The notes: generated from the letters alone by a model not told the origin. Counted from the stretch's first letter, positions 1 to 6,464 are shown. The stretch: DNA of 6,569 bases from Betaproteobacteria bacterium (GCA_009923895.1 RFSP01000106.1:1-6569); one strand, 5' to 3'. A program made the numbers and translations.

Positions 1-560
1 ACCCGTTGGACCCGATGGCCGCCCGACTCAAACCGCAGGGCGCCATAGACCTGGGCCCCTTCAATGCGCAGCACGATTTCTTTGTAGCCGCCGAGTTCGG
101 AGGCGCTTTCGCTCATGACCTCGGTGCGCCAGCCCTGCCGTTCGCAAAAGCGCAAATACATGCGCGCCAAATCACCCGCAAACAGGGCCGACTCGTCTCC
201 GCCCGTGCCAGCGCGAATTTCTAAAAACGCCGGCCTTTCATCATCCGGGTCCTTGGGCAGCAGGGCCGTTTGCAGTGAGGCGAGCAGACCTTGCAAATCG
301 CTTTGGGCCGTGTCCATTTCCTCTTGAGCCATGGCGCCGAGCTCCGGGTCGGCGAGCAGCTCTTGGGCGCTGGCCAAGTCGGCCTCTCGTTGGCGGTAGT
401 GGTTGAACAGCGACACCACCTCGGCCACTTCGGCCTGCTCTCGCGACAGGGTGCGGTAGCGCTGAATGTCGCAGACCACCGCCGAGTCCGACAGGTTGGC
501 GTCGAGCTCGGTGAGTCGCAGGCTCAGGCGTTCGAGTTGTTGGCGAAGGGAGTCTTTCAT
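1..560 (-). CDS. prfA: Peptide chain release factor 1 (RF1), N-terminal part, cut by window edge
   Basis: RF1 recognises UAA and UAG in the ribosomal A site and triggers peptide release. The visible part is 186 full codons read leftwards from an ATG at 560-558. It begins MKDSLRQQLERLSLRL, a helical domain 1, and carries the family signature EIRAGTGGDE at residues 114-123, followed by the ALFAGDLARMYLRF block. The last readable residues are GGHRVQR (about 180-186). In RF1 this block directly precedes the Pro-Ala-Thr codon-reading tripeptide, so that tripeptide and the peptidyl-hydrolase GGQ motif lie outside the window. The alignment of the start and the length to this block match RF1. RF2 is unlikely because no RF2-type programmed frameshift is seen in the N-terminal region and the gene follows hemA. 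The start has only a weak ribosome binding site. It lies 70 bases downstream of hemA on the same strand, the usual hemA-prfA order, and is probably co-transcribed with it. Confidence 0.95.
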   Translation of the reverse strand, partial: MKDSLRQQLERLSLRLTELDANLSDSAVVCDIQRYRTLSREQAEVAEVVSLFNHYRQREADLASAQELLADPELGAMAQEEMDTAQSDLQGLLASLQTALLPKDPDDERPAFLEIRAGTGGDESALFAGDLARMYLRFCERQGWRTEVMSESASELGGYKEIVLRIEGAQVYGALRFESGGHRVQR

Positions 561-583
561 GACGGCTCAAAAATCGATGGGGG

Positions 584-599
584 CCGGGCCAAGGCCCAG
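584..599 (-). other. GC-rich inverted repeat between hemA and prfA
   Basis: The plus strand reads GGGCCAAGGCCC at 586-597, a perfect inverted repeat. On the minus-strand transcript it can form a stem of about six pairs with a four-base loop (CTGGGC-CTTG-GCCCGG). A run of five T residues follows about ten bases later, too far away for a standard intrinsic terminator. It could reduce read-through from hemA into prfA or shield an mRNA end. The surrounding GC-rich run could also produce such a stem by chance. Confidence 0.25.
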
Positions 600-630
600 G
601 CGGGCCCACCCAGTCAAGTGGCGATCGCCG

Positions 631-1947
631 CTAACCCTGGTGGTTGGAGTTGGAGCCTGAATTGCCCGTGTGGCGGGTGAGGCCGCGCAAGAAAAGGCGC
701 GACACCGTTTGGGCCAACTCTTCGCGCTGCAGGCCTTCCACCGAATGCAGCTCGGCCAAGGTGCCGTGCAGCATTTTGTGGGTCAAACCGCGGGACAGGC
801 TCTCGAGCACGTCTTCCACCGACGCGCCCTTGGCCAGCAACTTGCGGGCCTTGATGAGTTCCATGTCGCGCCAATCATCGGCCTGCCGGTTCAATGCTTG
901 AATGAGTGGCACGGCGGCGCGTTGATCGAGCCAGTGCACAAAGCCCTGCACGCCTGCATCCACAATCGCCTCGGCGCGTTCCACCGCAGCTTGTCGTTTC
1001 TCGCCGGCCGTTTGCACCAGCTCAGACAAGTCGTCCACGGTGTAGAGATAGACGTCATCCAAAGAGCCCACCTCGGGCTCAATGTCTCGAGGCACGGCCA
1101 AATCGACCATGAACATGGGCCGGCGGCGCCGGGCCTTGAGCGCCCGCTCGACCGCTCCCAGGCCAATGATGGGCAAGGCGCTGGCCGTGCAAGAAATGAC
1201 CGCGTCGTACTCTTGCAGGCGTTGCGGCAGATCCGACAAGCGCAGGGCCCGTGCACCAAACCGAGCCGCCAGGGTCTCGCCGCGCTCGAGCGTGCGATTG
1301 GCCACCGCCATGGCCAGCGGTTGGCGCGCGGCAAAGTGGGTGGCCACGAGGTCAATCATCTCGCCCGCGCCCACAAACAACACGCGAATTTTGGTGAGGT
1401 CTTCAAACAACTGTCCGGCCAGGCGCACAGCGGCAGCGGCCATGCTCACCGAGTGGGCGCCAATGTCGGTGGACGTGCGGACCTCTTTGGCCACCGAAAA
1501 CGAGCGCTGAAACAACTGATGCAAGGTGGTGCCCAGCGTGCCTGCACTGTCGGCCTCCCGCACGGCCTGTTTCATTTGCCCCAATATTTGCGGCTCGCCC
1601 AGTACCATGGAGTCCAATCCTGAGGCCACACGGAACGCATGGCGCGCGGCTTCACGGCCCTCACGCAAATAAGTGTGTTGTTGCAGGTGGTGGGTTTCGA
1701 GCCCGGCATGATCGGCCAGCAGGTGCATGGCCGGCGACGCCAAATCACCCCCCTTGGCCATGTCGGTGGCCAGGTAGAGCTCGGTGCGGTTGCAAGTGGA
1801 CACCAGCGCCGCCTCAGGAGCGGCCGAGGCCAAACGTTCACGCATCGCTCGAAGCACCGGTGCGATCTGCTCGGGGGCAAAGGCCAACTTTCCCCGCAGG
1901 TCCAAAGGCGCGGAGGTGTGATTCAAGCCCAGCGTGATCACGCTCAT
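631..1947 (-). CDS. hemA: Glutamyl-tRNA reductase
   Basis: HemA reduces glutamyl-tRNA(Glu) to glutamate-1-semialdehyde with NADPH, the committed step of C5-pathway tetrapyrrole (haem) synthesis in the cytoplasm. The 438-residue product has the family order. The N-terminal catalytic domain opens with LGLNHTSAPLDLRGKLAF, and STCNRTE at 50-56 holds the thioester-forming nucleophile Cys52. The conserved block RVASGLDSMVLGEPQILGQ lies at 106-124. An NADPH-binding Rossmann domain carries GAGEM at 193-197 and ANRTLERGE at 216-224. A helical C-terminal dimerisation domain runs from about residue 320. The length is close to the bacterial norm of about 420, with a short Ser/Asn-rich tail. The ATG at 1947-1945 is supported by alignment to known HemA N-termini, but no Shine-Dalgarno sequence lies within 20 bases of it. 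It is followed by prfA on the same strand and is divergent from the small membrane-protein gene. Confidence 0.97.
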   Translation of the reverse strand: MSVITLGLNHTSAPLDLRGKLAFAPEQIAPVLRAMRERLASAAPEAALVSTCNRTELYLATDMAKGGDLASPAMHLLADHAGLETHHLQQHTYLREGREAARHAFRVASGLDSMVLGEPQILGQMKQAVREADSAGTLGTTLHQLFQRSFSVAKEVRTSTDIGAHSVSMAAAAVRLAGQLFEDLTKIRVLFVGAGEMIDLVATHFAARQPLAMAVANRTLERGETLAARFGARALRLSDLPQRLQEYDAVISCTASALPIIGLGAVERALKARRRRPMFMVDLAVPRDIEPEVGSLDDVYLYTVDDLSELVQTAGEKRQAAVERAEAIVDAGVQGFVHWLDQRAAVPLIQALNRQADDWRDMELIKARKLLAKGASVEDVLESLSRGLTHKMLHGTLAELHSVEGLQREELAQTVSRLFLRGLTRHTGNSGSNSNHQG

Positions 1948-1953
1948 TGGGCG

Positions 1954-1981
1954 ATTGTAAGATCCACCACCCTCTTGTAAA
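1954..1981 (-). promoter_or_regulatory. Predicted sigma-70-type promoter of hemA, implying a leaderless mRNA
   Basis: Reading the minus strand, TTTACA at 1981-1976 (five of six to TTGACA) and TACAAT at 1959-1954 (five of six to TATAAT) are separated by 16 bases. Six bases separate the -10 box from base 1947, so the expected transcription start falls on the A of the hemA ATG. The lack of a ribosome binding site next to that ATG agrees with a leaderless transcript. The hexamers are seen directly; the start site is inferred. Confidence 0.6.
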
Positions 1982-2007
1982 CCTCCTTATCAACCTCTTG
2001 TGGAGGT
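1981..2007 (+). promoter_or_regulatory. Ribosome binding site of the small membrane-protein gene, inside a possible hairpin
   Basis: GGAGGT at 2002-2007 lies 11 bases before the ATG at 2019 and is the strongest Shine-Dalgarno match near any start in the window. It supports that ATG over the upstream in-frame TTG at 1947. ACCTCC at 1981-1986 is its exact complement, so a plus-strand transcript that includes both could pair them (six pairs, 15-base loop) and hide the binding site. Whether a transcript begins upstream of 1981 is unknown. Confidence 0.45.
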
Positions 2008-2018
2008 CTTTTGCCCAC

Positions 2019-2300
2019 ATGGGACCTTTGGACGTTGTCTACCACCTGCTCAATTTCTTCGCGCCGGCCATCGTCACCGGGGCGGTGGGAGCGGGCGCCT
2101 TGAAGGTGTTGTGGCGTCAAGCCTTGCGCGGCGTGAGCTGGAAGCGTTTGGCTTGGCGCAGCGGCCTGGCTGGTGCCCTGGTGCTGGCTGGGGGCCTGGC
2201 CCTGTGGGGACGCGACGGCAAGATGGCCACCTACGCCGCGATGGTGGCTTTGCAAGCGCTGGTGGCGGTGTGGACGGGCTTTGGGTGGGGCCGTCGCTGA
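2019..2300 (+). CDS. Small three-helix inner-membrane protein of unknown function
   Basis: I do not recognise this 93-residue protein. It begins MGPLDVVYHLLNFFAPAI and is dominated by three hydrophobic segments at about residues 6-30, 48-63 and 70-88. Basic loops (KVLWRQALRG and WKRLAWR) lie between the first two, and a basic WGRR end follows the third. This pattern suggests an integral inner-membrane protein with no soluble domain. No catalytic motif or signal-peptidase site is evident. The ATG at 2019 is preferred because GGAGGT lies 11 bases upstream; the reading frame extends back to a TTG at 1947, but that start would overlap the hemA start codon and has no ribosome binding site. Codon use is GC-rich like its neighbours, with no sign of transfer. 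It is divergent from hemA across 71 bases and convergent with miaB, whose stop lies 72 bases beyond its own. No role can be assigned; adjacency to hemA may only be shared position. Confidence 0.75.
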   Translation: MGPLDVVYHLLNFFAPAIVTGAVGAGALKVLWRQALRGVSWKRLAWRSGLAGALVLAGGLALWGRDGKMATYAAMVALQALVAVWTGFGWGRR

Positions 2301-2343
2301 CCGGCTGATGAGCTGCCGCTAGGCTGTCGCGAAAGAGGAGACT

Positions 2344-2359
2344 CCCGCCCGCGGGCAGG
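2344..2359 (-). terminator. Possible terminator hairpin downstream of miaB
   Basis: On the minus strand, CCTGCC and GGCGGG flank a CGCG loop, giving a six-pair GC-rich stem with one G-U pair, about 14 bases after the miaB stop. The following bases are pyrimidine-rich (TCTCCTCTTT) but not an uninterrupted T run, so termination would be imperfect. It sits in the 72-base gap between two convergent genes, where a terminator is expected. Confidence 0.35.
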
Positions 2360-2372
2360 TGGTTCAGGTGCC

Positions 2373-3719
2373 TCAGGCCACGCACACCTCGCCGCGCAGG
2401 GAGTGCGGCAGGGCTTGGGTGATGGTCACGTCCACCATTTGACCCACCAGGCGCTTTGCTGCAGCCGGTGCGGGGAAATTGACGATGCGGTTGCACTCGG
2501 TGCGCCCCATGAGTTCGTCGGCGCTCTTCTTGGACGGGCCTTCCACCAAGATGCGTTGCCGGGTGCCGACACGTTCGGCTGAAATGCGGCGCACCTTCGT
2601 CTCGAGCAAGGCTTGGAGGGCTTGCAGCCGCTGCAGCTTGACCTCTTGGGGCGTGTCGTCTGGCAAATTGGCAGCCGGCGTGCCCGGCCGGGGGCTGAAC
2701 ACAAAGCTGAAGCTCGCATCAAAGCCGATGTCTTCCACCAACTTCATGGTGCGCGCATGGTCGTCTTCGGTTTCTCCAGGGAAGCCGACGATGAAATCGC
2801 TCGACAGGCTGATGTCGGGCCGCACGGCGCGCAAGGCGCGAATGGTGCTTTTGTATTGCAGCGTGGTGTAACCCCGCTTCATGGCCATGAGGATGCGGTC
2901 GCTGCCGTGCTGCACCGGCAGGTGAAGATGGTTCACCAGTTTGGGAATCTCGGCGTAGGCCTGCACCAGCCGGGAGGTGAATTCATTGGGATGGCTCGTG
3001 GTGTAGCGGATGCGCTCAATGCCCGGGATTTCGGCCACGTATTCCAGCAGCAAAGCGAAATCGGCGATCTCGGCCGTGTGGCCCATGGGGCCGCGCCATG
3101 CATTGACGTTTTGACCCAGGAGATTGACCTCTTTGACGCCCTGGTCGGCCAAGCCAGCCACCTCGGTCAGCACGTCGTCCAAGGGACGGCTCACCTCTTC
3201 GCCCCGGGTGTAAGGCACCACGCAGTAGGAGCAGTATTTGGAGCAGCCCTCCATGATGGACACGAAGGCGCTGGCCCCTTCCACCCGGGCCGGCGGCAAA
3301 TGATCGAATTTTTCGATCTCGGGAAAGCTGATGTCCACCTGTGGCCGCTGCTGATGCTGACGCGCCTGGATCATTTGTGGCAAGCGGTGCAAGGTCTGCG
3401 GACCAAACACCAGGTCCACATAAGGGGCGCGCTCCACGATGGCCGCGCCCTCTTGGCTGGCCACGCAACCCCCCACGCCAATCAAGACGCCTTTTTTCTT
3501 GAGGTGCTTCACGCGCCCCAGGTCGCTGAAGACCTTTTCTTGGGCCTTTTCTCGCACGGAGCAGGTGTTGAAGAGGATGAGGTCGGCCTCTTCGGGATCT
3601 TGCGTGGCTTCAAAGCCGCCGGATTCCCGAAGGACGTCGATCATTTTGTCGGAGTCGTACTCGTTCATCTGGCACCCAAAGGTGCGAACGAAGACTTTGC
3701 GGGTGGCGCTGGCGCTCAA
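2373..3719 (-). CDS. miaB: tRNA-2-methylthio-N6-dimethylallyladenosine synthase (MiaB)
   Basis: MiaB is a radical-SAM methylthiotransferase that converts i6A37 to ms2i6A37 in tRNAs that read U-starting codons, steadying codon-anticodon pairing. From the chosen start the protein has 448 residues. The N-terminal UPF0004 domain supplies the auxiliary cluster cysteines Cys16 (FGCQMNEYDS), Cys53 (NTCSVREKAQEK) and Cys85 (GGCVASQE). The radical-SAM motif CSKYCSYC gives Cys159, Cys163 and Cys166. REVNLLGQNVNAW-like and SSDFIVGFPGET blocks follow, and a TRAM RNA-binding domain occupies about residues 380-446. All six cluster cysteines are intact. The start is taken as TTG at 3719-3717 because AGGAG lies six bases upstream and the product then begins MSASATRKVFVRTFGCQ, as in the family. 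The frame extends to a GTG at 3770, which would add 17 residues without a binding site and leave only 11 bases to the tRNA gene. The tRNA-Met upstream on the same strand may share its transcript. Confidence 0.95.
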   Translation of the reverse strand: MSASATRKVFVRTFGCQMNEYDSDKMIDVLRESGGFEATQDPEEADLILFNTCSVREKAQEKVFSDLGRVKHLKKKGVLIGVGGCVASQEGAAIVERAPYVDLVFGPQTLHRLPQMIQARQHQQRPQVDISFPEIEKFDHLPPARVEGASAFVSIMEGCSKYCSYCVVPYTRGEEVSRPLDDVLTEVAGLADQGVKEVNLLGQNVNAWRGPMGHTAEIADFALLLEYVAEIPGIERIRYTTSHPNEFTSRLVQAYAEIPKLVNHLHLPVQHGSDRILMAMKRGYTTLQYKSTIRALRAVRPDISLSSDFIVGFPGETEDDHARTMKLVEDIGFDASFSFVFSPRPGTPAANLPDDTPQEVKLQRLQALQALLETKVRRISAERVGTRQRILVEGPSKKSADELMGRTECNRIVNFPAPAAAKRLVGQMVDVTITQALPHSLRGEVCVA

Positions 3720-3725
3720 GTCAGG

Positions 3726-3730
3726 CTCCT
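3726..3730 (-). promoter_or_regulatory. Ribosome binding site that sets the miaB TTG start
   Basis: AGGAG on the minus strand at 3730-3726 is six bases from the TTG at 3719, an ideal spacing. No comparable site precedes the upstream in-frame GTG at 3770. This is the main evidence for the shorter MiaB. Confidence 0.6.
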
Positions 3731-3781
3731 GGCGGCGCGTCTGGGGTAGAACCAGGGGCCGCGGTTGCACATTGACGAATT

Positions 3782-3858
<77 letters not shown>

Positions 3859-3870
3859 TGTGAGGCCGAG

Positions 3871-3876
3871 ATTATA
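3871..3876 (-). promoter_or_regulatory. -10 element of the tRNA-Met promoter
   Basis: TATAAT on the minus strand at 3876-3871 is a perfect -10 box. The expected start, near 3864, lies about six bases before the mature tRNA 5' end. The bases after it (CTCGGCC) are a GC-rich discriminator of the kind typical of stringently controlled stable-RNA promoters. No good -35 hexamer is visible at 16-18 bases spacing. Confidence 0.6.
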
Positions 3877-3923
3877 TCGGCTGCCGAAGGCCCTTGCGGG
3901 CGCTCGGTCAGCCCCCACACACC

Positions 3924-4955
3924 ATGTTCAGTTTTTTCAAAAAGCGTCCACCTGACCCGGCACCTGCGCCCCAGGCGGGTCCCGCGCCCGCGCCTGCGTC
4001 TGCACCTGCATCTTCTTCTGAAGCGCCGGCCGCTCCCAGCGAGAGAAAAGGGTGGCTGGAGCGACTGCGCTCGGGCCTGCGCAAGACGGGATCCAGCATT
4101 GCCGAAGTCTTTACCGGCACCCGCATTGACGATGCGCTTTACGAAGAGCTGGAAACGGCGCTCTTGATGGCAGACACGGGCGTATCGGCCACGGCCTACC
4201 TGCTCGAAGATCTCAAGCAAAGGGTCAAAGACACCCAAGCGCGTGATCCGGCGGCCGTCAAAGCCTTGCTGGTGGAGTCGTTGACCGACTTGTTAAAGCC
4301 TTTGCAGCGCCCGCTGGAAGTGGGTGCGGCCCTGCCCACCGTGATGATGGTGGTGGGTGTGAATGGGGCGGGCAAGACCACCAGCATCGGCAAGCTCACC
4401 CACCACCTGGCCGACAGTGGCATGAAAGTTTTGTTGGCCGCTGCCGACACGTTCCGTGCGGCCGCGCGCGAGCAGCTGGCGGTGTGGGGTGATCGCAATC
4501 GTGTGGACATCGTCAGCCAGCAGGGCGGAGACCCGGCGGCTGTGAGCTTTGATGCGGTCAGCGCCGGCCGGGCCCGAGGCTGTGACGTGGTGATTGCCGA
4601 CACGGCGGGCCGTTTGCCCACGCAGACCCACCTGATGGAAGAGCTCAAGAAGATCAAACGCACCATCCACAAGGCGCAAGAAGGGGCTCCGCAAGAGGTC
4701 TTGTTGGTGGTGGACGGCAACACCGGACAAAACGCGCTGGCGCAAGTGAAGGCTTTTGATGCGGCGGTGCAGCTCACCGGCCTGATCGTGACCAAACTGG
4801 ACGGGACGGCCAAGGGGGGCGTGCTGGCGGCCATTGCCCGCTGGTGCCACGAGGCTCAACGGCCCATCGCCGTGTACTTCATTGGTGTGGGCGAAAAGCT
4901 CGAGGACCTGCAGACCTTTGATGCGCGCGAATTCGCGCAAGCGCTGATTCAGTAG
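3924..4955 (+). CDS. ftsY: Signal recognition particle receptor FtsY
   Basis: FtsY is the membrane-associated SRP receptor. It docks Ffh-ribosome complexes through paired GTPase domains, delivering nascent membrane proteins to the Sec translocon. The 343-residue protein starts MFSFFKKRPP, a short aromatic-basic head suited to membrane contact, followed by a Pro/Ala-rich linker (about residues 11-38). The helical N domain covers about 45-135 and the G domain the remainder. GTPase motifs are the P-loop GVNGAGKTT at 145-153, DTFRAAA at 175-181, DTAGR at 226-230, TKLDG at 290-294 and GVGE at 321-324. It lacks the long acidic A domain of E. coli FtsY (497 residues), a common variation. The ATG at 3924 is preferred over an in-frame TTG at 3894 because MFSFFKKR matches usual FtsY starts; neither has a clear ribosome binding site. 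It is divergent from tRNA-Met and convergent with ffh, its functional partner. Confidence 0.96.
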   Translation: MFSFFKKRPPDPAPAPQAGPAPAPASAPASSSEAPAAPSERKGWLERLRSGLRKTGSSIAEVFTGTRIDDALYEELETALLMADTGVSATAYLLEDLKQRVKDTQARDPAAVKALLVESLTDLLKPLQRPLEVGAALPTVMMVVGVNGAGKTTSIGKLTHHLADSGMKVLLAAADTFRAAAREQLAVWGDRNRVDIVSQQGGDPAAVSFDAVSAGRARGCDVVIADTAGRLPTQTHLMEELKKIKRTIHKAQEGAPQEVLLVVDGNTGQNALAQVKAFDAAVQLTGLIVTKLDGTAKGGVLAAIARWCHEAQRPIAVYFIGVGEKLEDLQTFDAREFAQALIQ

Positions 4956-4961
4956 GTCCGC

Positions 4962-4985
4962 CCTCGGTGGAAAAGCCCACCGGGG
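4962..4985. terminator. Hairpin between convergent ftsY and ffh
   Basis: CCTCGGTGG at 4962-4970 and CCACCGGGG at 4977-4985 form a nine-pair stem (one G-U on the plus transcript) with the loop AAAAGC. It fills most of the 33-base gap between the two stop codons and can form in either transcript. Neither side has a T run, so it is not a textbook intrinsic terminator. It could still serve as a shared pause or 3'-end-protecting structure for both mRNAs. Confidence 0.45.
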
Positions 4986-4988
4986 ACT

Positions 4989-6389
4989 TCAGCGGGGCAT
5001 GCCCGGAAAGCCGCCCATGCCGCCCATGCCCCCCATGCGTTTGAGCATCTTCATCAAGCCGCCGCCGCGCATTTTTTTCATCATGGTTTGCATCTGCTCA
5101 AACTGATTGAGCAGGCGATTGACCTCTTGCACGTGCACCCCCGCACCCGCGGCAATGCGGCGCTTGCGCGAGGCTTTGATGAGTTCGGGCTTGCGCCGCT
5201 CCAAGGGCGTCATGGCGCAAATGATGCCTTCCATGCGCCGCACATCGCGCTCGGCGCGGTCCATGTCGGCACCCGAGGCCTTGGCGGCCAATTGGCTGGG
5301 CAATTTGTCCATCAAATTGGACAAGCCCCCCATTTTTTTCATTTGCGAAATCTGCGAGAGGAAGTCATTGAGGTCAAAGCCATCGCCGCTTTGCACCTTG
5401 GCGGCGAGCTTCTGCGCAGCGGCGACATCGACCCCCTTGGTGACCTCTTCGACCAAGGCCACGATGTCGCCCATGCCCAGCACACGCCCGGCGTGACGTT
5501 CGGCATCGAAGGCCTCCAGGCCATCAATCTTTTCGGACACGCCCGCAAATTTGATGGGCACGCCCGTGATCTGTCGCACCGACAATGCCGCACCGCCTCG
5601 GGAGTCACCGTCCAGCTTGGTCAGCACCACCCCGGTCAGGGGCAGGGCTTGGCTGAAGGCCTTGGCGGTGTTGATGGCGTCCTGGCCCTGCATGGCATCC
5701 ACCACGAACAAGGTCTCGCTGGGCTGCAGCGCGGTGTGCAGATCTTGGATCTCGGCCATCATGGCTTCGTCCACGGCCAACCGGCCTGCGGTGTCCACCA
5801 ACAGCACGTCAAAGTAGTGGCGCCGGGCGTGGTCCAGCGCGGCCCGCGCAATCTCCACGGGCTTTTGATCGGGTGCGCTGGCAAACCATTCGGCCCCCGC
5901 TTGTGCGGTGACGGTCTTGAGCTGCTCGATCGCAGCGGGTCGATACACGTCGGCCGAGACGGTGAGCACCTTCTTGCGACGCTTTTCGATCAGGTGTTTG
6001 GCCAGTTTTGCCGTGGTGGTGGTTTTGCCCGCCCCTTGCAAACCCGCCATCAACACCACCGCCGGGGGTTGCGTGGCCAGATTGATGTCGGACACCGACG
6101 ACTTGAGCTCGCCTTGCTCGTCCACCTCGCCCATGGTGCGGGTGAGCTCTTTGTGAACGATGCCCACCAGCGCTTGGCCAGGGTTGAGTGACCCCACCAC
6201 CTCTTGCCCCAAGGCCTTGTCTTTGACACGTGCAATGAAGTCTCGCACCACGGGCAAGGCCACGTCGGCTTCGAGCAAGGCCATGCGAACCTCACGCAAC
6301 ATGTCTTGCACATTGCTTTCGGTGATGCGTGCCTGACCGCGTATCGTTTTGACGAGGTGCGAGAGGCGATCGGTCAATGAGGAGGCCAT
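4989..6389 (-). CDS. ffh: Signal recognition particle protein Ffh (SRP54)
   Basis: Ffh binds 4.5S RNA and hydrophobic signal sequences as they leave the ribosome, then pairs with FtsY at the membrane. The 466-residue protein has the N domain at about 1-95, with ALLEADVALPVV at 37-48. The G domain has the P-loop GLQGAGKTTTTAKLA at 116-130, DVYRPAA at 147-153, DTAGRL at 199-204 and TKLDGDSRGG at 257-266. The Met-rich M domain starts at about 325, with the RNA-binding SRKRRIAAGAG block at 407-417 and EVNRLLNQFEQMQTMMKKM at 422-440. It ends in a Gly-Met-rich tail with a triple GGM repeat, normal for the family. The length is close to the usual 450-460. The ATG at 6389-6387 fits known N-termini but has no Shine-Dalgarno sequence, and no good promoter lies in the 75-base divergent gap. 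TAGAAT on the minus strand at 6473-6468, inside the neighbouring gene, is a possible -10 box. Confidence 0.97.
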   Translation of the reverse strand: MASSLTDRLSHLVKTIRGQARITESNVQDMLREVRMALLEADVALPVVRDFIARVKDKALGQEVVGSLNPGQALVGIVHKELTRTMGEVDEQGELKSSVSDINLATQPPAVVLMAGLQGAGKTTTTAKLAKHLIEKRRKKVLTVSADVYRPAAIEQLKTVTAQAGAEWFASAPDQKPVEIARAALDHARRHYFDVLLVDTAGRLAVDEAMMAEIQDLHTALQPSETLFVVDAMQGQDAINTAKAFSQALPLTGVVLTKLDGDSRGGAALSVRQITGVPIKFAGVSEKIDGLEAFDAERHAGRVLGMGDIVALVEEVTKGVDVAAAQKLAAKVQSGDGFDLNDFLSQISQMKKMGGLSNLMDKLPSQLAAKASGADMDRAERDVRRMEGIICAMTPLERRKPELIKASRKRRIAAGAGVHVQEVNRLLNQFEQMQTMMKKMRGGGLMKMLKRMGGMGGMGGFPGMPR

Positions 6390-6428
6390 GGCCAGAGGGA
6401 CGGCAAAACCCCGACATCAACCCCGGAG

Positions 6429-6458
6429 TTGGGTCAAAGTCCGCCGCGAAAGTACACT
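6429..6458 (+). promoter_or_regulatory. Predicted promoter of the CcsA/YpjD-like gene, implying a leaderless mRNA
   Basis: TACACT at 6453-6458 is a fair -10 box, and TTGGGT at 6429-6434 is a weak -35 box 18 bases upstream. Six bases separate the -10 box from 6465, so the predicted start is the A of the ATG. No ribosome binding site precedes that ATG, which fits a leaderless transcript. Confidence 0.45.
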
Positions 6459-6464
6459 GTTCGG

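Noticed and set aside
621..628. GCGATCGC palindrome downstream of hemA
   Set aside because: A single copy in GC-rich DNA. It resembles the cyanobacterial HIP1 octamer, but nothing else here suggests that lineage or a repeat family.
670..1623. Long plus-strand open frame (317 codons) antisense to hemA
   Set aside because: It lies entirely within the well-supported hemA, has no ribosome binding site or recognisable domain, and its His/Gln/Gly-rich product is typical of a GC-rich antisense shadow.
1981..1988. AAGGAGGT on the minus strand as the hemA ribosome binding site
   Set aside because: It ends 33 bases before the hemA ATG, far beyond working distance, and lies upstream of the predicted transcription start.
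1947..2018. Upstream extension of the small membrane-protein gene to a TTG start
   Set aside because: It would overlap the hemA start codon, has no ribosome binding site, and adds residues translated from the divergent promoter region; the ATG at 2019 has GGAGGT upstream.
2613..3749. Long plus-strand open frame (378 codons) antisense to miaB
   Set aside because: It mirrors miaB, whose cluster cysteines and domains are intact on the other strand. The product has no family resemblance; long antisense frames are common in GC-rich coding DNA.
5000..5045. Short tandem repeat (GGM codons) at the end of ffh
   Set aside because: Gly-Met-rich tails are normal for the Ffh M domain, so this is coding low complexity and not an independent repeat.
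5088..6191. Long plus-strand open frame (367 codons) antisense to ffh
   Set aside because: It is a shadow of ffh with a His/Gly-rich composition and no supporting start signal.
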